DNA of 64,000 nucleotides from Streptomyces sp. R21 (GCF_041051975.1 NZ_CP163435.1:8524501-8588500), one strand, 5' to 3'; numbered from the stretch's first letter, positions 1-8,772 are shown. Notes: generated by a model not told the origin, from the letters alone. A program made the numbers and translations.

Positions 1-90
1 TCACCGGGTGACTATCGCCGCCGACCGCCCGACTTGCCAAACGATTTGGACGGGATCAGGAACGGGCCGTCCGGATCGGCCGTGCGCTGC

Positions 91-1131
91 TCAGGACTCC
101 TCGCCGTCCCCGTGCAGCCGCACCGTGCTGAGGATCTTCTGGATCGTGGCGTCCGGCACTTCCTCGCTCACACCCTTGGCCCCGTAGAACGTCCAGGACA
201 CGAAGTCGCCGTCGCCGTTCTTGAAGGCGAACGTGGTCGCCTTGCCGTCGGTGTCGCACTTGCCCTCCTTGGGGACACCGGACGAGTACGTGGTCACCAC
301 GCTGCCCTCGACGCCCGAAGCCGTCTTGTACGCCTTGGGCTTGCCGATGGTGAGCAGCTTCTTCGAGGCGTTCTTCTGGTCCGTGTACCCGCCGAAGACC
401 CACCACGCCGAGTCGTTGCGCGCGATGTCGTTGGTGTTCTTCGCGCCGCTCTGCCCCTTGGTGCCCGCGGCGGCCAGCGCCGAGCTCTCCTTGTGGCCGT
501 CCTTGTCCTCGTCGGACGTGCAGTAGTCCTCCTTGAGGAAGGCGGGCGCGGACATGCCGATGATCGTGGAGGTGTCGTCCTTGTTCTTGTCGTCGAAGCC
601 GATGAAGGTGCCGGACGACAGCACCTCCCAGTCCGCCGGAACGTCGAAGGCCGTGCCCCACTTGGGATTGATCACGACCTTCCAGCCGGCGATCGTCGGC
701 TTGTCCGCGTCGTCTTCGCCGCCTCGCGGGTTGTCGTCACCGCTGGAGCTGGGGCTCGCGGACGTGGAGACCGACGGCTTGGCGGACTTGGACGGGTCGC
801 CGCCCGCCTCCTTGTCCTTGTCGCCGCCCAGGACGAGATAGCCGGTGACGCCGGCCGCGATCACGACGGCCGAGGCCGCCACGATCGCGGTGATCTTCGT
901 CTTGTTGCCGCCTCCACCGCCGTTGCCGCCGCCGGACGCCTGGGGCACCCCGAGGGGCTCCGCCGGAGCCCCCCATTGCGGCTGCTGCCCGTACGCGTTG
1001 GGCTGCTGATAGCCCGTCTGCTGGTATCCGGGCTGCTGGTACGGATTCGGCTGCTGGTACCCCGGCTGCTGGTACGGGTTCTGGTCCTGCGGGTTCTGCT
1101 CGCCCCCGGGCGGCTGCTGTCCTGGCCACAT
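91..1131 (-). CDS. Membrane-anchored protein with Gln/Pro/Tyr-rich N-terminus (paralogue 1)
   Basis: A 346-residue protein. The first 80 or so residues are low complexity, rich in Q, P, Y and G (repeated NPYQQPGYQQ units). One hydrophobic segment follows near residues 90-110 (AIVAASAVVIAAGVTGY), then an Asp/Ser-rich linker and a C-terminal domain of about 200 residues that is probably extracellular. That domain has two cysteines (DYC and GKC) that could form a disulfide. The start is the ATG of MWPGQQPPGG because the next gene begins with the same motif; both ATGs lie 8 bases after a TANNNT box. It is a tandem paralogue of the gene at 1197-2177. The function is unknown. Confidence 0.8.
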   Translation of the reverse strand: MWPGQQPPGGEQNPQDQNPYQQPGYQQPNPYQQPGYQQTGYQQPNAYGQQPQWGAPAEPLGVPQASGGGNGGGGGNKTKITAIVAASAVVIAAGVTGYLVLGGDKDKEAGGDPSKSAKPSVSTSASPSSSGDDNPRGGEDDADKPTIAGWKVVINPKWGTAFDVPADWEVLSSGTFIGFDDKNKDDTSTIIGMSAPAFLKEDYCTSDEDKDGHKESSALAAAGTKGQSGAKNTNDIARNDSAWWVFGGYTDQKNASKKLLTIGKPKAYKTASGVEGSVVTTYSSGVPKEGKCDTDGKATTFAFKNGDGDFVSWTFYGAKGVSEEVPDATIQKILSTVRLHGDGEES

Positions 1132-1139
1132 GGGCAGTA

Positions 1140-1145
1140 AGACTA
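1140..1145 (-). promoter_or_regulatory. Candidate -10 box for a near-leaderless transcript
   Basis: On the minus strand TAGTCT lies 8 bases before the ATG at 1131. The paralogous gene has the same layout. A perfect 11-bp palindrome CGTGTGACACG at 1152-1162 lies just upstream, where a regulator could bind. Confidence 0.4.
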
Positions 1146-1196
1146 GTGCCGCGTGTGACACGTTTCGGTCACTGGTCTTCGTCAGCCATGTACCGG

Positions 1197-2177
1197 TCAG
1201 GAGTCCGACGGAGCGTCATACAGACGTATGGTGCTCAGGATCTTCCGCACAGTCGTGTCCGGTACCTCCTCGGATACACCCTTGGCGCCGAAGAACGACC
1301 ACGACGCGATGTCGCCCGAGGAGTCCTTGAAGGCGAAGGTGGTGGCCTTCCCGTCGCTGTCACACTTTTGCGTTTTCTTCACACCGGACGACGACGCCGT
1401 GGCCAAAGCGCCCTTGATGCCGGACTTCGTCGTGTACGACGTCACAGGGCCGGACTTGACCAGCTTCTTGTCGGGCTGGGTGTACCCGCCGTAGACCCAT
1501 GTCCGTGCGTCCGTGCCCGCGGCGTCCTCGGGGCTCTTCGCGCTGTCGTTGCCCCGGGTGCCGGCGGCGGCGAGGCTCATGTACTCCTTGTTGCCGTCCT
1601 TGTCGTCATCGGAGCCGCACCACTCCTCCTTGAGGATCGCGGGGGCCGCCATGCCGATGAGGGGCGTCTCGTTGGGGTCGTCGTCCTCCGCGAAGTACGT
1701 GACCCAGCTGGTCGACTTCAGAGCCCACTCCGCCGGTACGTCGAACGCGATGCCGCGCGCGGGGTTCAGAACGGTCTTCCATCCGGCGACGGTCGGCTTC
1801 TGGTCGCCGCCCGTTCCGCGCGGGTTGTCGCTCGGACTCGCCTGCTGGGAGGCGGACTTGGTCGGCCCGGGATCGGCCCCGTCGTCCTTGCCGCCACCGA
1901 GTACCGCGTAACCGGTGACGCCCGCGGTGACCAGGACGGCCGCGGCCGCGGCGATCGCGACGATCTTCGTCCGGCGTCCGCGGTCGCTGGACGGCGGCAC
2001 CGGAGCGCCCGCCGTGACGGTCGGCGCGTTCCACGGTGCGGGCGCCTGTTGTTGGGCGTATGGATTCTGCTGCTGGTATCCCGGCTGCTGGTAGGGATTC
2101 GGCTGACCGCCGAGTCCGGAGTTCTGCGGATGCTGCGGGTTCTGCTCGCCCCCGGGCGGCTGCTCTCCTGGCCACAT
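1197..2177 (-). CDS. Membrane-anchored protein with Gln/Pro/Tyr-rich N-terminus (paralogue 2)
   Basis: A 326-residue paralogue of the downstream gene. It shares the MW-PG-QPPGGEQNPQ start, the NPYQQPGYQQ low-complexity stretch, one membrane helix (IVAIAAAAAVLVTAGVTGY) and the C-terminal domain. Strongly matching blocks are GWK-V-NP--G-AFDVPA-W, DGKATTFAFK, GAKGVSEEVPD and KILST-RL. Both cysteines are conserved (EWC, QKC). Only 65 bases separate the two genes, so this is a tandem duplication. Further in-frame upstream starts exist, but the ATG at 2177 is preferred because its sequence context matches the paralogue. The function is unknown; a surface-exposed sensor or binding domain is possible. 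Confidence 0.8.
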   Translation of the reverse strand: MWPGEQPPGGEQNPQHPQNSGLGGQPNPYQQPGYQQQNPYAQQQAPAPWNAPTVTAGAPVPPSSDRGRRTKIVAIAAAAAVLVTAGVTGYAVLGGGKDDGADPGPTKSASQQASPSDNPRGTGGDQKPTVAGWKTVLNPARGIAFDVPAEWALKSTSWVTYFAEDDDPNETPLIGMAAPAILKEEWCGSDDDKDGNKEYMSLAAAGTRGNDSAKSPEDAAGTDARTWVYGGYTQPDKKLVKSGPVTSYTTKSGIKGALATASSSGVKKTQKCDSDGKATTFAFKDSSGDIASWSFFGAKGVSEEVPDTTVRKILSTIRLYDAPSDS

Positions 2178-2185
2178 GAGGCGCA

Positions 2186-2191
2186 ACGATA
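2186..2191 (-). promoter_or_regulatory. Candidate -10 box (TATCGT) of near-leaderless type
   Basis: The minus strand reads TATCGT, then 8 bases, then the ATG at 2177. No Shine-Dalgarno sequence is visible. Confidence 0.35.
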
Positions 2192-2235
2192 CGACGATCA
2201 CAGCGCGACGCTGGTCAAAGTTTGCTACTCGTGGG

Positions 2236-2241
2236 TAACAT
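2236..2241 (+). promoter_or_regulatory. Candidate -10 box (TAACAT) for a leaderless thioesterase mRNA
   Basis: TAACAT ends 7 bases before the ATG at 2249, so transcription would start at or next to the start codon. No Shine-Dalgarno is present. Confidence 0.45.
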
Positions 2242-2248
2242 TCGGCGC

Positions 2249-2701
2249 ATGAGCGCAGACCAGATGTCGATCGGCGAGATGCTCGCCGCCACGGTGCCGA
2301 TGGCCCGGACGCTGAACCTCGAGTTCGTGGAGACCAGCCCGGAGAAGGCCGTGGTGGCACTGCCGGACCAGGGTGACTTCCACAACCATGTCGGCGGCCC
2401 GCACGCCGGAGCGATGTTCACGCTGGGGGAGTCGGCCAGCGGCGCGATCGTCCTCGCCGCGTTCGGCGACCAGCTTTCGCGTGCCGTGCCGCTCGCCGTC
2501 AGCGCCGAGATCGCCTACAAGAAGCTCGCGATGGGCCCCGTCACGGCCACCGCGACGCTCGGCCGCCCCGCCGCCGAGGTCGTCGCCGAACTCGACGCCG
2601 GTGAGCGTCCCGAGTTCCCCGTCGCCATCGCCATCCAGCGCGCGGACGGCGCCGTGACCGGCGAGATGACTGTCGTCTGGACGCTCCGCCCGAACGGCTG
2701 A
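2249..2701 (+). CDS. Hotdog-fold thioesterase (DUF4442/PaaI-like)
   Basis: A 150-residue single-domain protein of hotdog-thioesterase size. A nucleophile region is visible in DFHNHVGGPHAGAMFTLGESASG (about residues 41-63), followed by the long central helix and alternating strands. These enzymes hydrolyse acyl-CoA thioesters; the substrate cannot be read from the sequence. The start is the ATG of MSADQMSIGEML. An upstream TTG at 2222 is rejected because a TAACAT box 7 bases before the ATG suggests a leaderless mRNA. The gene diverges from the paralogue pair and is followed by a strong terminator. Confidence 0.82.
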   Translation: MSADQMSIGEMLAATVPMARTLNLEFVETSPEKAVVALPDQGDFHNHVGGPHAGAMFTLGESASGAIVLAAFGDQLSRAVPLAVSAEIAYKKLAMGPVTATATLGRPAAEVVAELDAGERPEFPVAIAIQRADGAVTGEMTVVWTLRPNG

Positions 2702-2711
2702 GTCAGCCGGT

Positions 2712-2769
2712 GCGCGGCTGAGGTCGCCCCATGGACAGGGGTGACCTCAGCCGCGTATACCTGTCTTTT
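2712..2769 (+). terminator. Intrinsic terminator after the thioesterase gene
   Basis: The arms GCGGCTGAGGTC (2714-2725) and GACCTCAGCCGC (2743-2754) pair perfectly and extend by a further 1-2 pairs. An inner CCCC/GGGG helix lies within the loop. A run of five T follows at 2765-2769, about nine bases after the stem. Confidence 0.8.
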
Positions 2770-2914
2770 TGCATTCCTTCGTGTTCCTTTGTGCGGCCGG
2801 CTCGGACCGGCCGCACCTGCGCGTCCACGGCTGAGGACCGCCGCCTTCGCCGTCCCGCCGTTCACTCCGCGCCTTCGGGTCTTGTCGTCCCTTCACCGTT
2901 TTCTGTTCACTTCA

Positions 2915-2943
2915 TTGACACGAGTCACCAGCGGTCATAGTTT
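2915..2943 (+). promoter_or_regulatory. Consensus vegetative promoter upstream of the GH3 gene
   Basis: TTGACA (2915-2920), exactly 17 bases, then TAGTTT (2938-2943). This is a near-ideal HrdB-type promoter. It would give a 5' leader of about 135 bases before the GH3 ATG at 3085. The inverted repeat TGAC-ACGA-GTCA (2916-2927) overlaps the -35 and could bind a regulator. Nothing else is recognised in the 383-base gap 2702-3084 apart from the terminator. Confidence 0.55.
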
Positions 2944-3084
2944 TCGCGCCGTACCCGTGGTGCCTGACGGGCTGTCAAGTCGGCTCTGTCGCATAGTGCG
3001 TTCAAGGGCCGAACGCGGCTGCCGTTGGCACGTGTACATGCGGTCCCACAACGATGTGCCCGCGCACCGAAGGAGTGACGGCTC

Positions 3085-5562
3085 ATGTCCGACACTGTGT
3101 CCCGGCGATCGGCCCTGCGTCTGCTGGGCGGCGCGATCGCGGTCGCCACGGCGGCCACCTCCGGCCTCACACTGCCCGCGCACGCGGCAGCCCTCGACAG
3201 ACAGGACCCCTCGGCGGGTCCGCTCGTAGAGGGTTTGGCAGGCAAACTCACCCTCGACGAGAAGATCTCCCTTCTGCACGGCGCCACCGACCCCGACTCG
3301 CTCGGTCAGGCCGGATACGTGCCCGGCGTGCCCCGCCTCGGCATCCCCCCGCTCCGCCTCGCCGACGGACCCGCCGGCGTCCGGGTCACCCGGCACGCCA
3401 CCGCCCTGCCCGCCCCCGTCCTGCTCGCCTCCGCCTTCGACCCGGGCCTCGCCCGGCGCTACGGCCAGGTCATCGGCCGCGAGGGGCGTGCCCTGGGGCA
3501 GGACGTCCTCCTCTCCCCGATGGTCAACCTCATCCGCACCCCCTACGGCGGCCGCAACTTCGAGACGTTCAGCGAGGACCCGCTGCTCGCCTCCGACCTG
3601 GTCGCCGCCGAGATCAAGGGCATCCAGGGCGAGGGCCTGATCGCCACCGTCAAGCACTTCGCCATGAACAACCAGGAGAAGGACCGCATGTCCATCGACG
3701 TGCGGGTCGACGAGCGCACGATGCACGAGGTCGAGCTGCGCGGTTTCGCCGCGGCCGTCGCCGCCCGCACCGGCGCGGTCATGGGCGCGTACAACAAGGT
3801 CAACGGCACCTTCGCCTGCGAGAACAAGACGCTGCTCAGCGACATCCTCCGTGCGCAGTGGGGCTTCGAGGGCTGGGTGATGACCGACTGGTTCGCCGCC
3901 CACAGCACCGTCGCCGCGATCACCGCCGGACTCGACATGGAGATGCCGGGCGGCACCTACTTCGACGCCGCACTGAAGAAGGCCGTCCAGGACGGCAGCG
4001 TTCCCGAGAAGTACGTCGACCGCGCCGTCCGCCGCATCCTCGCCGTGATGCACCGCTTCGGACTCCTCGACGGCAAGGTCCCGCCCCGCCCGGGGCGCGA
4101 CCCGAAGGCGGGCGCCGCCGTCGCCCTGGAGATCGCCAAGGCGGGCGCCACCCTGCTGCGCAACGAACACCACGCGCTGCCCCTGACCGGAGCCGGGGCC
4201 CGCAGCATCGCCGTCGTCGGCCCGACCGGCTCGCTCCCGTTCGTCAGCGGCGGCGGCAGCGCCCACGTCGTGCCGGACCACGCCGGCAGCCCCCTCGACG
4301 CCATCAAGTCCCGTGCGGGGCAAGGCGCGCATGTGTCGTACGCCCTCGGCGAGGACCTCTTCGGCAAGGCCATCCCCGCAGGCGCGCTGAGCCCCGCCTT
4401 CACCACCGAGGGCCAGGGCGTCGGCGCCGGAAAGACCTGGACGTACGACGGCACGCTCACGGCCGAGGACGCCGACGAGTGGACCTTCGTCATCCACTAC
4501 TCGGGCGAGCGCCCCAAGGTGCTCCTGGACGGCGAGGACCTCTTCCCCGTGCTGCCCGGATACGGCGAGTACTTCTCGGGCGGACTCGTCTCCGCCGCAC
4601 CCGACGGTCTGGCAGTGCGCCGCAAGGCGCTCGACCTCGCCAAGGGCGCGCACAAGCTGCAGATCACCGCCAAGGGCGGCGACGGCGGACAGCTCTTCCG
4701 GCTGCGTCGCATCACCGGCGCGACCCGCGCGCAGGACGTCGCCGAGGCGGTGCAGGCGGCGCGCGCCGCACACAGCGTCGTCCTGTTCGCCTACGAGGAC
4801 GCGACCGAGGGCCTCGACCGCACCACGATCGCTCTCCCGGGCCACCAGACGCGGCTCATCGAGGCGGTGACGGCCGCGAACCCCCGTACGACCGTCGTCC
4901 TCAACACCTCGTCCTCGACCTCCATGCCCTGGCTGAAGCGCACCGCCGCCGTGCTCCAGATGTACTACCCGGGCCAGGAGGGCGCGGCCGCCACCGCCGC
5001 CGTGCTGTTCGGCGACTGCGACCCCGGCGGACGCCTCACCCAGTCCTTCGCGGCCGACGACGATCACCACCAGGTCGCGGGCGATCCCCGCCGCTACCCC
5101 GGCGTCGACGGCACCGAGGAGTACTCGGAGGGCATCCACGCCGGATACCGCTGGTACGACGCCGAAGGTGTGCGCCCGCTGTTCCCCTTCGGGCACGGAC
5201 TCTCGTACACCTCCTTCGCCTACGACGATCTGCGCGTGCATCGCCACAAGCACGGTCTCGACGTGTCCTTCACCGTCCGCAACACCGGGCGGCGCGACGG
5301 CATCGACGTGGCCCAGGTCTACGTCGGCCCGTCGCCGGACCTCCGACTCGACCAGGCGGTACGGGTGTTGGGCGGCTACCGGAGACTCTTCCTCCGAGCG
5401 GGGGAGCGGCGCCGGATCACCGTGCGCGTCGAGAACAGCACCCTCTCGTCCTGGGACGTCAAGCGGCACGGCTGGGTGCTCGGCACCGGGCGGCGCACCG
5501 TGTGGGTCGGCGCCTCGTCGCGCGATCTGCGACTGCGGACGAACACGGAGGTGTTCGCGTGA
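3085..5562 (+). CDS. Secreted glycoside hydrolase family 3 beta-glycosidase
   Basis: An 825-residue GH3 enzyme that hydrolyses terminal beta-linked sugars; beta-glucosidase is most likely but the exact sugar is not readable. A Tat-type signal (SRRSALRLLGG, cleavage near AHA-A at about residue 35) points to export in folded form. The N-terminal barrel has the KHFA(M)NNQE motif, and the nucleophile motif GWVMTDW places Asp268 as the catalytic base. The insert around residues 430-550 resembles a PA14 carbohydrate-binding domain, and the C-terminus is fibronectin type III-like. The start has GAAGGAG about 10 bases upstream. The stop overlaps the GTG of the next gene by 4 bases, so the two are coupled. 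Confidence 0.93.
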   Translation: MSDTVSRRSALRLLGGAIAVATAATSGLTLPAHAAALDRQDPSAGPLVEGLAGKLTLDEKISLLHGATDPDSLGQAGYVPGVPRLGIPPLRLADGPAGVRVTRHATALPAPVLLASAFDPGLARRYGQVIGREGRALGQDVLLSPMVNLIRTPYGGRNFETFSEDPLLASDLVAAEIKGIQGEGLIATVKHFAMNNQEKDRMSIDVRVDERTMHEVELRGFAAAVAARTGAVMGAYNKVNGTFACENKTLLSDILRAQWGFEGWVMTDWFAAHSTVAAITAGLDMEMPGGTYFDAALKKAVQDGSVPEKYVDRAVRRILAVMHRFGLLDGKVPPRPGRDPKAGAAVALEIAKAGATLLRNEHHALPLTGAGARSIAVVGPTGSLPFVSGGGSAHVVPDHAGSPLDAIKSRAGQGAHVSYALGEDLFGKAIPAGALSPAFTTEGQGVGAGKTWTYDGTLTAEDADEWTFVIHYSGERPKVLLDGEDLFPVLPGYGEYFSGGLVSAAPDGLAVRRKALDLAKGAHKLQITAKGGDGGQLFRLRRITGATRAQDVAEAVQAARAAHSVVLFAYEDATEGLDRTTIALPGHQTRLIEAVTAANPRTTVVLNTSSSTSMPWLKRTAAVLQMYYPGQEGAAATAAVLFGDCDPGGRLTQSFAADDDHHQVAGDPRRYPGVDGTEEYSEGIHAGYRWYDAEGVRPLFPFGHGLSYTSFAYDDLRVHRHKHGLDVSFTVRNTGRRDGIDVAQVYVGPSPDLRLDQAVRVLGGYRRLFLRAGERRRITVRVENSTLSSWDVKRHGWVLGTGRRTVWVGASSRDLRLRTNTEVFA

Positions 5563-7136
5563 TACGCCGACTCGCCATCGGGCTCACCGCCCTTGCCACC
5601 GTCCTCGCCGCCCCCGTCCCCGCCCAGGCCGGGCGCCACTCCGACCCCGTCGTGCGCACCGGCGCGGGGCTGGTGCGCGGCGAAACCACCACCGAGGGGC
5701 GCCAGTTCCTCGGCATCCCGTACGCGCAGCCGCCCGTCGGGAACCTGCGCTGGAAGAACCCCCGTCCCGTCGAACCGTGGCAGGGAGTGCGCACCGCACA
5801 GGACTTCGGCAACCGCTGCGTACAGACGTCGAGTTGGGACCCCGGCTACGAGCAGCCCAGCCACACCGAGGACTGCCTCGACCTCAACGTGTACGTCCCC
5901 GAAGGCTCCGCGCACCGGCCGGTCATGGTCTGGCTGCACGGCGGCGGGCTCGTCGCGGGCGCGGGCGAGGACGTCGTGCCCGACACCTTCGCCCGGCAGA
6001 CCGGAACGGTTGTCGTGACCGTCAACTACCGCCTCGGAGCGATGGGTTTCCTCGCCACCGGCGGACTCGACGGCGAGGCCCGCGACGGCGTCTCCGGCAA
6101 CTTCGGCATGCTCGACCAGCAGACCGCGCTGCGCTGGGTGCGCGCCAACATCGGCCGTTTCGGCGGCGATCCGGGCCGCGTCACCATCGCGGGCGAGTCC
6201 GCGGGCGGCCGCTCTGTCTGCACCCAGATGGCCTCGCCGACCTCGAAGGGCCTGTACCGCGCGGGAATCATCGAGAGCGGCGCGTACGGCGACTGTGCCG
6301 CACGCGAGCACACGCAGGCGGTCGCCGCCGGTGCGACCTTCGCGCAGAAGGCGGGCTGCCCGGACCCGAAGACCGCCCTGGCCTGTCTGCGCGGCAAGTC
6401 GTCCGCGGAGATCCTCGCGGCCCAGTCCGACTTCGACTGGGGGCCCGTCGTCGGCGGCGCCTTCCTGCCCCGGCAACCGTCCGAGGCGTACGCCGCAGGG
6501 GCCGCAGCCCACGTCCCTGTACTGAACGGAGCGAACGAGGACGAGGGGCGGCTGTTCGCGTTCGGCACGTTCGACGCGGGGGGCACACCGCTCCCGGCCG
6601 ACCGGTACCCGTCGGTCGTCAAGGCCGTCTTCGGCGCGGACCTCGGCGAGCAGGTGCTGCGCCGCTACCCGCTGTCGGACCACCCCTCACCGACCATCGC
6701 GTACGGCACGGCTTTCGGCGACTACCTGATGGCGTGCACGGCACTGCGGCTCGACGACGTGCTCGCCGACCGCGGCCCGGTCTACTCGTACGAGTTCGCC
6801 GACCGCACCTCGCCGCCCTTCGCCTCGCTGCGCAATCTGCACACCGACTTCGACTTCGGTGCGACCCATGTCGACGAGGTGCAGTACCTCTTCAAGCACT
6901 TCGGGCTCGTCACCCCGCTGAACGCGGAGCAGAAGGCGCTGTCGCGGCAGATGGTGCAGTACTGGGGCAGCTTCATCCGTGGCGGCGCCCCGCGCGCCGA
7001 CGGCCAGCCCGCGATGCCGGACCGGCCCGGCCAGGTCCTCTCCCTGAAGACCGCGTCCGCCGGTGGGAACACCGTCAGCACCTCTGTCCACCGTGCGCAC
7101 CAGTGCGACCTCTGGGACTCCGCCCCGCGGGGCTGA
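5559..7136 (+). CDS. Secreted type B carboxylesterase
   Basis: A 525-residue alpha/beta hydrolase of the carboxylesterase type B family. A signal peptide is seen at the N-terminus (IRRLAIGLTALATVLAAPVPAQA). The family motifs GIPYAQPPVG, EDCLDLNVYVP, WLHGGG and the nucleophile elbow GESAGG (Ser214) are present; acid and His candidates are NEDEGRLF and GATHVDE. It should hydrolyse carboxylic esters outside the cell. The GTG start lies in the GTGA overlap with the GH3 stop, so it is probably translated with the glycosidase. This suggests joint attack on an esterified glycoside or plant polymer (inference). Confidence 0.9.
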   Translation: MIRRLAIGLTALATVLAAPVPAQAGRHSDPVVRTGAGLVRGETTTEGRQFLGIPYAQPPVGNLRWKNPRPVEPWQGVRTAQDFGNRCVQTSSWDPGYEQPSHTEDCLDLNVYVPEGSAHRPVMVWLHGGGLVAGAGEDVVPDTFARQTGTVVVTVNYRLGAMGFLATGGLDGEARDGVSGNFGMLDQQTALRWVRANIGRFGGDPGRVTIAGESAGGRSVCTQMASPTSKGLYRAGIIESGAYGDCAAREHTQAVAAGATFAQKAGCPDPKTALACLRGKSSAEILAAQSDFDWGPVVGGAFLPRQPSEAYAAGAAAHVPVLNGANEDEGRLFAFGTFDAGGTPLPADRYPSVVKAVFGADLGEQVLRRYPLSDHPSPTIAYGTAFGDYLMACTALRLDDVLADRGPVYSYEFADRTSPPFASLRNLHTDFDFGATHVDEVQYLFKHFGLVTPLNAEQKALSRQMVQYWGSFIRGGAPRADGQPAMPDRPGQVLSLKTASAGGNTVSTSVHRAHQCDLWDSAPRG

Positions 7137-7263
7137 GCAGGTAGGCTGCCCGGCGTGCGCTCAGGGGGGAGCGCACGCCGGGCGATCATGTTCCGCGTGT
7201 CGGCGCACAGCGCGTGCACGGACCGCGCCCGGATCATGCACAGCTCAACGGGAGGAAGCGGCC

Positions 7264-7920
7264 TTGCACGTCCAGGAATGGCTCGAGACGGTGCCGGCGG
7301 TCAGCATCTACGCGCTGGTGGCCCTGGTCATCGGCCTGGAAAGCCTGGGCATCCCGTTGCCCGGGGAGATCGTCCTGGTCTCGGCGGCGCTGCTCTCCTC
7401 GCAGCACTCCGGCATCAACCCGGTGATCCTCGGCGCGTGCGCCAGCCTCGGCGCCATCGTCGGCGACTCGATCGGATACGCCATCGGCCGCAAGGGCGGA
7501 CGGCCGCTGCTGGCCTGGCTCGGCGGCAAATTCCCCAAGCACTTCAGTGCGGGGCACATCGCGACCGCCGAGCGCTCCTTCCAGAAGTGGGGCATGTGGG
7601 CCGTCTTCTTCGGCCGCTTCATCGCGCTGCTGCGGATCTTCGCGGGCCCGCTCGCCGGTGTGCTGCGGATGCCGTACTGGAAGTTCCTGATCGCCAACGT
7701 CCTCGGCGGGATCATCTGGGCGGGCGGCACCACCGCGGTCATCTACTACGTCGGCGTGGTCGCCGAGTCCTGGCTGAAGCGCTTCTCGTGGCTGGGCCTG
7801 GTCGTGGCGCTGCTCATCGGGCTCGCCTCGATGCTGATCGTGAAGCGCAAGGCCAAGCAGGTGACGGCCGAGCCCGAAACGGCGGAGCCGCAGCCCGTCG
7901 CCGCGCCCGCGGGCGACTGA
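7264..7920 (+). CDS. DedA family membrane protein
   Basis: A 218-residue DedA (VTT/SNARE-associated) protein. The family core is visible: an N-terminal ESLGIPLPGEI motif with its membrane-embedded acidic residues, GDSIGYAIGRKGG, the FGRFIALLRIFAGPLAG motif with conserved arginines, and several membrane helices. DedA proteins are implicated in lipid scrambling and envelope homeostasis. The start is a TTG at 7264 because GGAGG (7251-7255) is correctly spaced 8 bases upstream and no better in-frame start fits. The tail after the last helix is charged and cytoplasmic. Confidence 0.88.
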   Translation: MHVQEWLETVPAVSIYALVALVIGLESLGIPLPGEIVLVSAALLSSQHSGINPVILGACASLGAIVGDSIGYAIGRKGGRPLLAWLGGKFPKHFSAGHIATAERSFQKWGMWAVFFGRFIALLRIFAGPLAGVLRMPYWKFLIANVLGGIIWAGGTTAVIYYVGVVAESWLKRFSWLGLVVALLIGLASMLIVKRKAKQVTAEPETAEPQPVAAPAGD

Positions 7921-8225
7921 GCCGACGGGCCGTACCCGCAGCCTCCGGCCTGCCGGAACGTCCCGCTCTCGATGGTCCGCTCTCCACGGTCTGTGATGTG
8001 GAAGACCCCGAACCCGCCCTCACCGCTTCGGATCTGCACGTGGTGATGTGCTGTGCGATGTGCACCTTTACCTGTACACCGTGCTGAGCTGCACTGTTGA
8101 TGGGGAGTCGAACCCCAGCGTTGCTCTCCACGCGCCAGGAGTGGGCCGGATAACCGCCGTCCCTCGGTGTGTGCACGCCTCCGAAGCAGCTACCTGCTCC
8201 ACATCGTCCTGGTCCGCCGGACCGG
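7921..8225. other. Intergenic region, no gene seen; holds a tRNA-like T-arm
   Basis: These 305 bases lie between convergent genes. No coding region is supported. The only structured element is TGGGG-AGTCGAA-CCCCA at 8101-8117. On the minus strand it reads as a perfect T-arm with loop TTCGACT. No matching acceptor, D-arm or anticodon arm was found around it, so no tRNA gene is called. Confidence 0.5.
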
Positions 8226-8696
8226 TCAGTCCAGCAGGTCGACCTCCCAGTTCGTCCGCTGGATCCGCACGTCGACCTCACGGATCTCCCTGGCGAGCAC
8301 ATCGGCCTGGGCGCGCAGTTCCGCGACGGGAAGCGCGGAGAGCACCACCAGCTCGGAGCGGAGCTGGCGGCCGTATCCACGATCGCCGGTGCCCGCTGCC
8401 GCGTCCGCCGCCGCGGTGACCACCGAGTGACGCAACCTCAGGACGTCCCGGCGCGCCAGCGCGTCGGTGAGCGTGCCGTCCGGGCCCATCTCCACCGTGG
8501 CGTTGGTCCGGTTGATCCGCCGGATCAGCGTTTCGAGGGCGTCCAGCACCTCACCGGCCTCGGCCAACAACTGCGCCGCGTCCTCCGAGGGTGTCTCTCC
8601 CTCCTGGTGTCGCGCGTTGCCGACGACGCGCGCCCGCAGCTGCTCCACACGCCGTGTGGCCTCCGCACGTTCCGCCAGTGCCTCGGCAAGCTTCAC
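8226..8696 (-). CDS. DIP1984 family protein
   Basis: A 156-residue protein, mostly alpha-helical and charged, with family hallmarks: KLAEALAERA at the N-terminus, LIRRINRTNATV in the middle, LRSELVVLSALPV, and a C-terminus ending in DVRIQRTNWEVDLL. The length equals that of the DIP1984/septicolysin-like family, whose biochemical role is not established. The start is GTG at 8696 with GGAGG upstream on the minus strand; longer readings are rejected because they pass the Shine-Dalgarno. Confidence 0.85.
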   Translation of the reverse strand: MKLAEALAERAEATRRVEQLRARVVGNARHQEGETPSEDAAQLLAEAGEVLDALETLIRRINRTNATVEMGPDGTLTDALARRDVLRLRHSVVTAAADAAAGTGDRGYGRQLRSELVVLSALPVAELRAQADVLAREIREVDVRIQRTNWEVDLLD

Positions 8697-8772
8697 TGCC
8701 TCCACCTCCCGTCGCTCTTGAGCTCGCACGAGTATAGGAGCGCAAACCGGATCATCCGCACCTGGATTTCGA

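Noticed and set aside
34..1140. Long plus-strand open frame opposite the first paralogue
   Set aside because: It is antisense to a gene with a recognisable helix, conserved cysteines and a paralogue, and it shows only Arg/Val/Leu-rich high-GC shadow sequence.
2935..5469. 844-codon minus-strand frame opposite the GH3 gene
   Set aside because: High-GC shadow frame; the plus strand carries clear GH3 motifs and a signal peptide.
8041..8225. Complete tRNA gene on the minus strand
   Set aside because: Only the T-arm fits. No acceptor pairing, D-arm or standard anticodon arm could be drawn.
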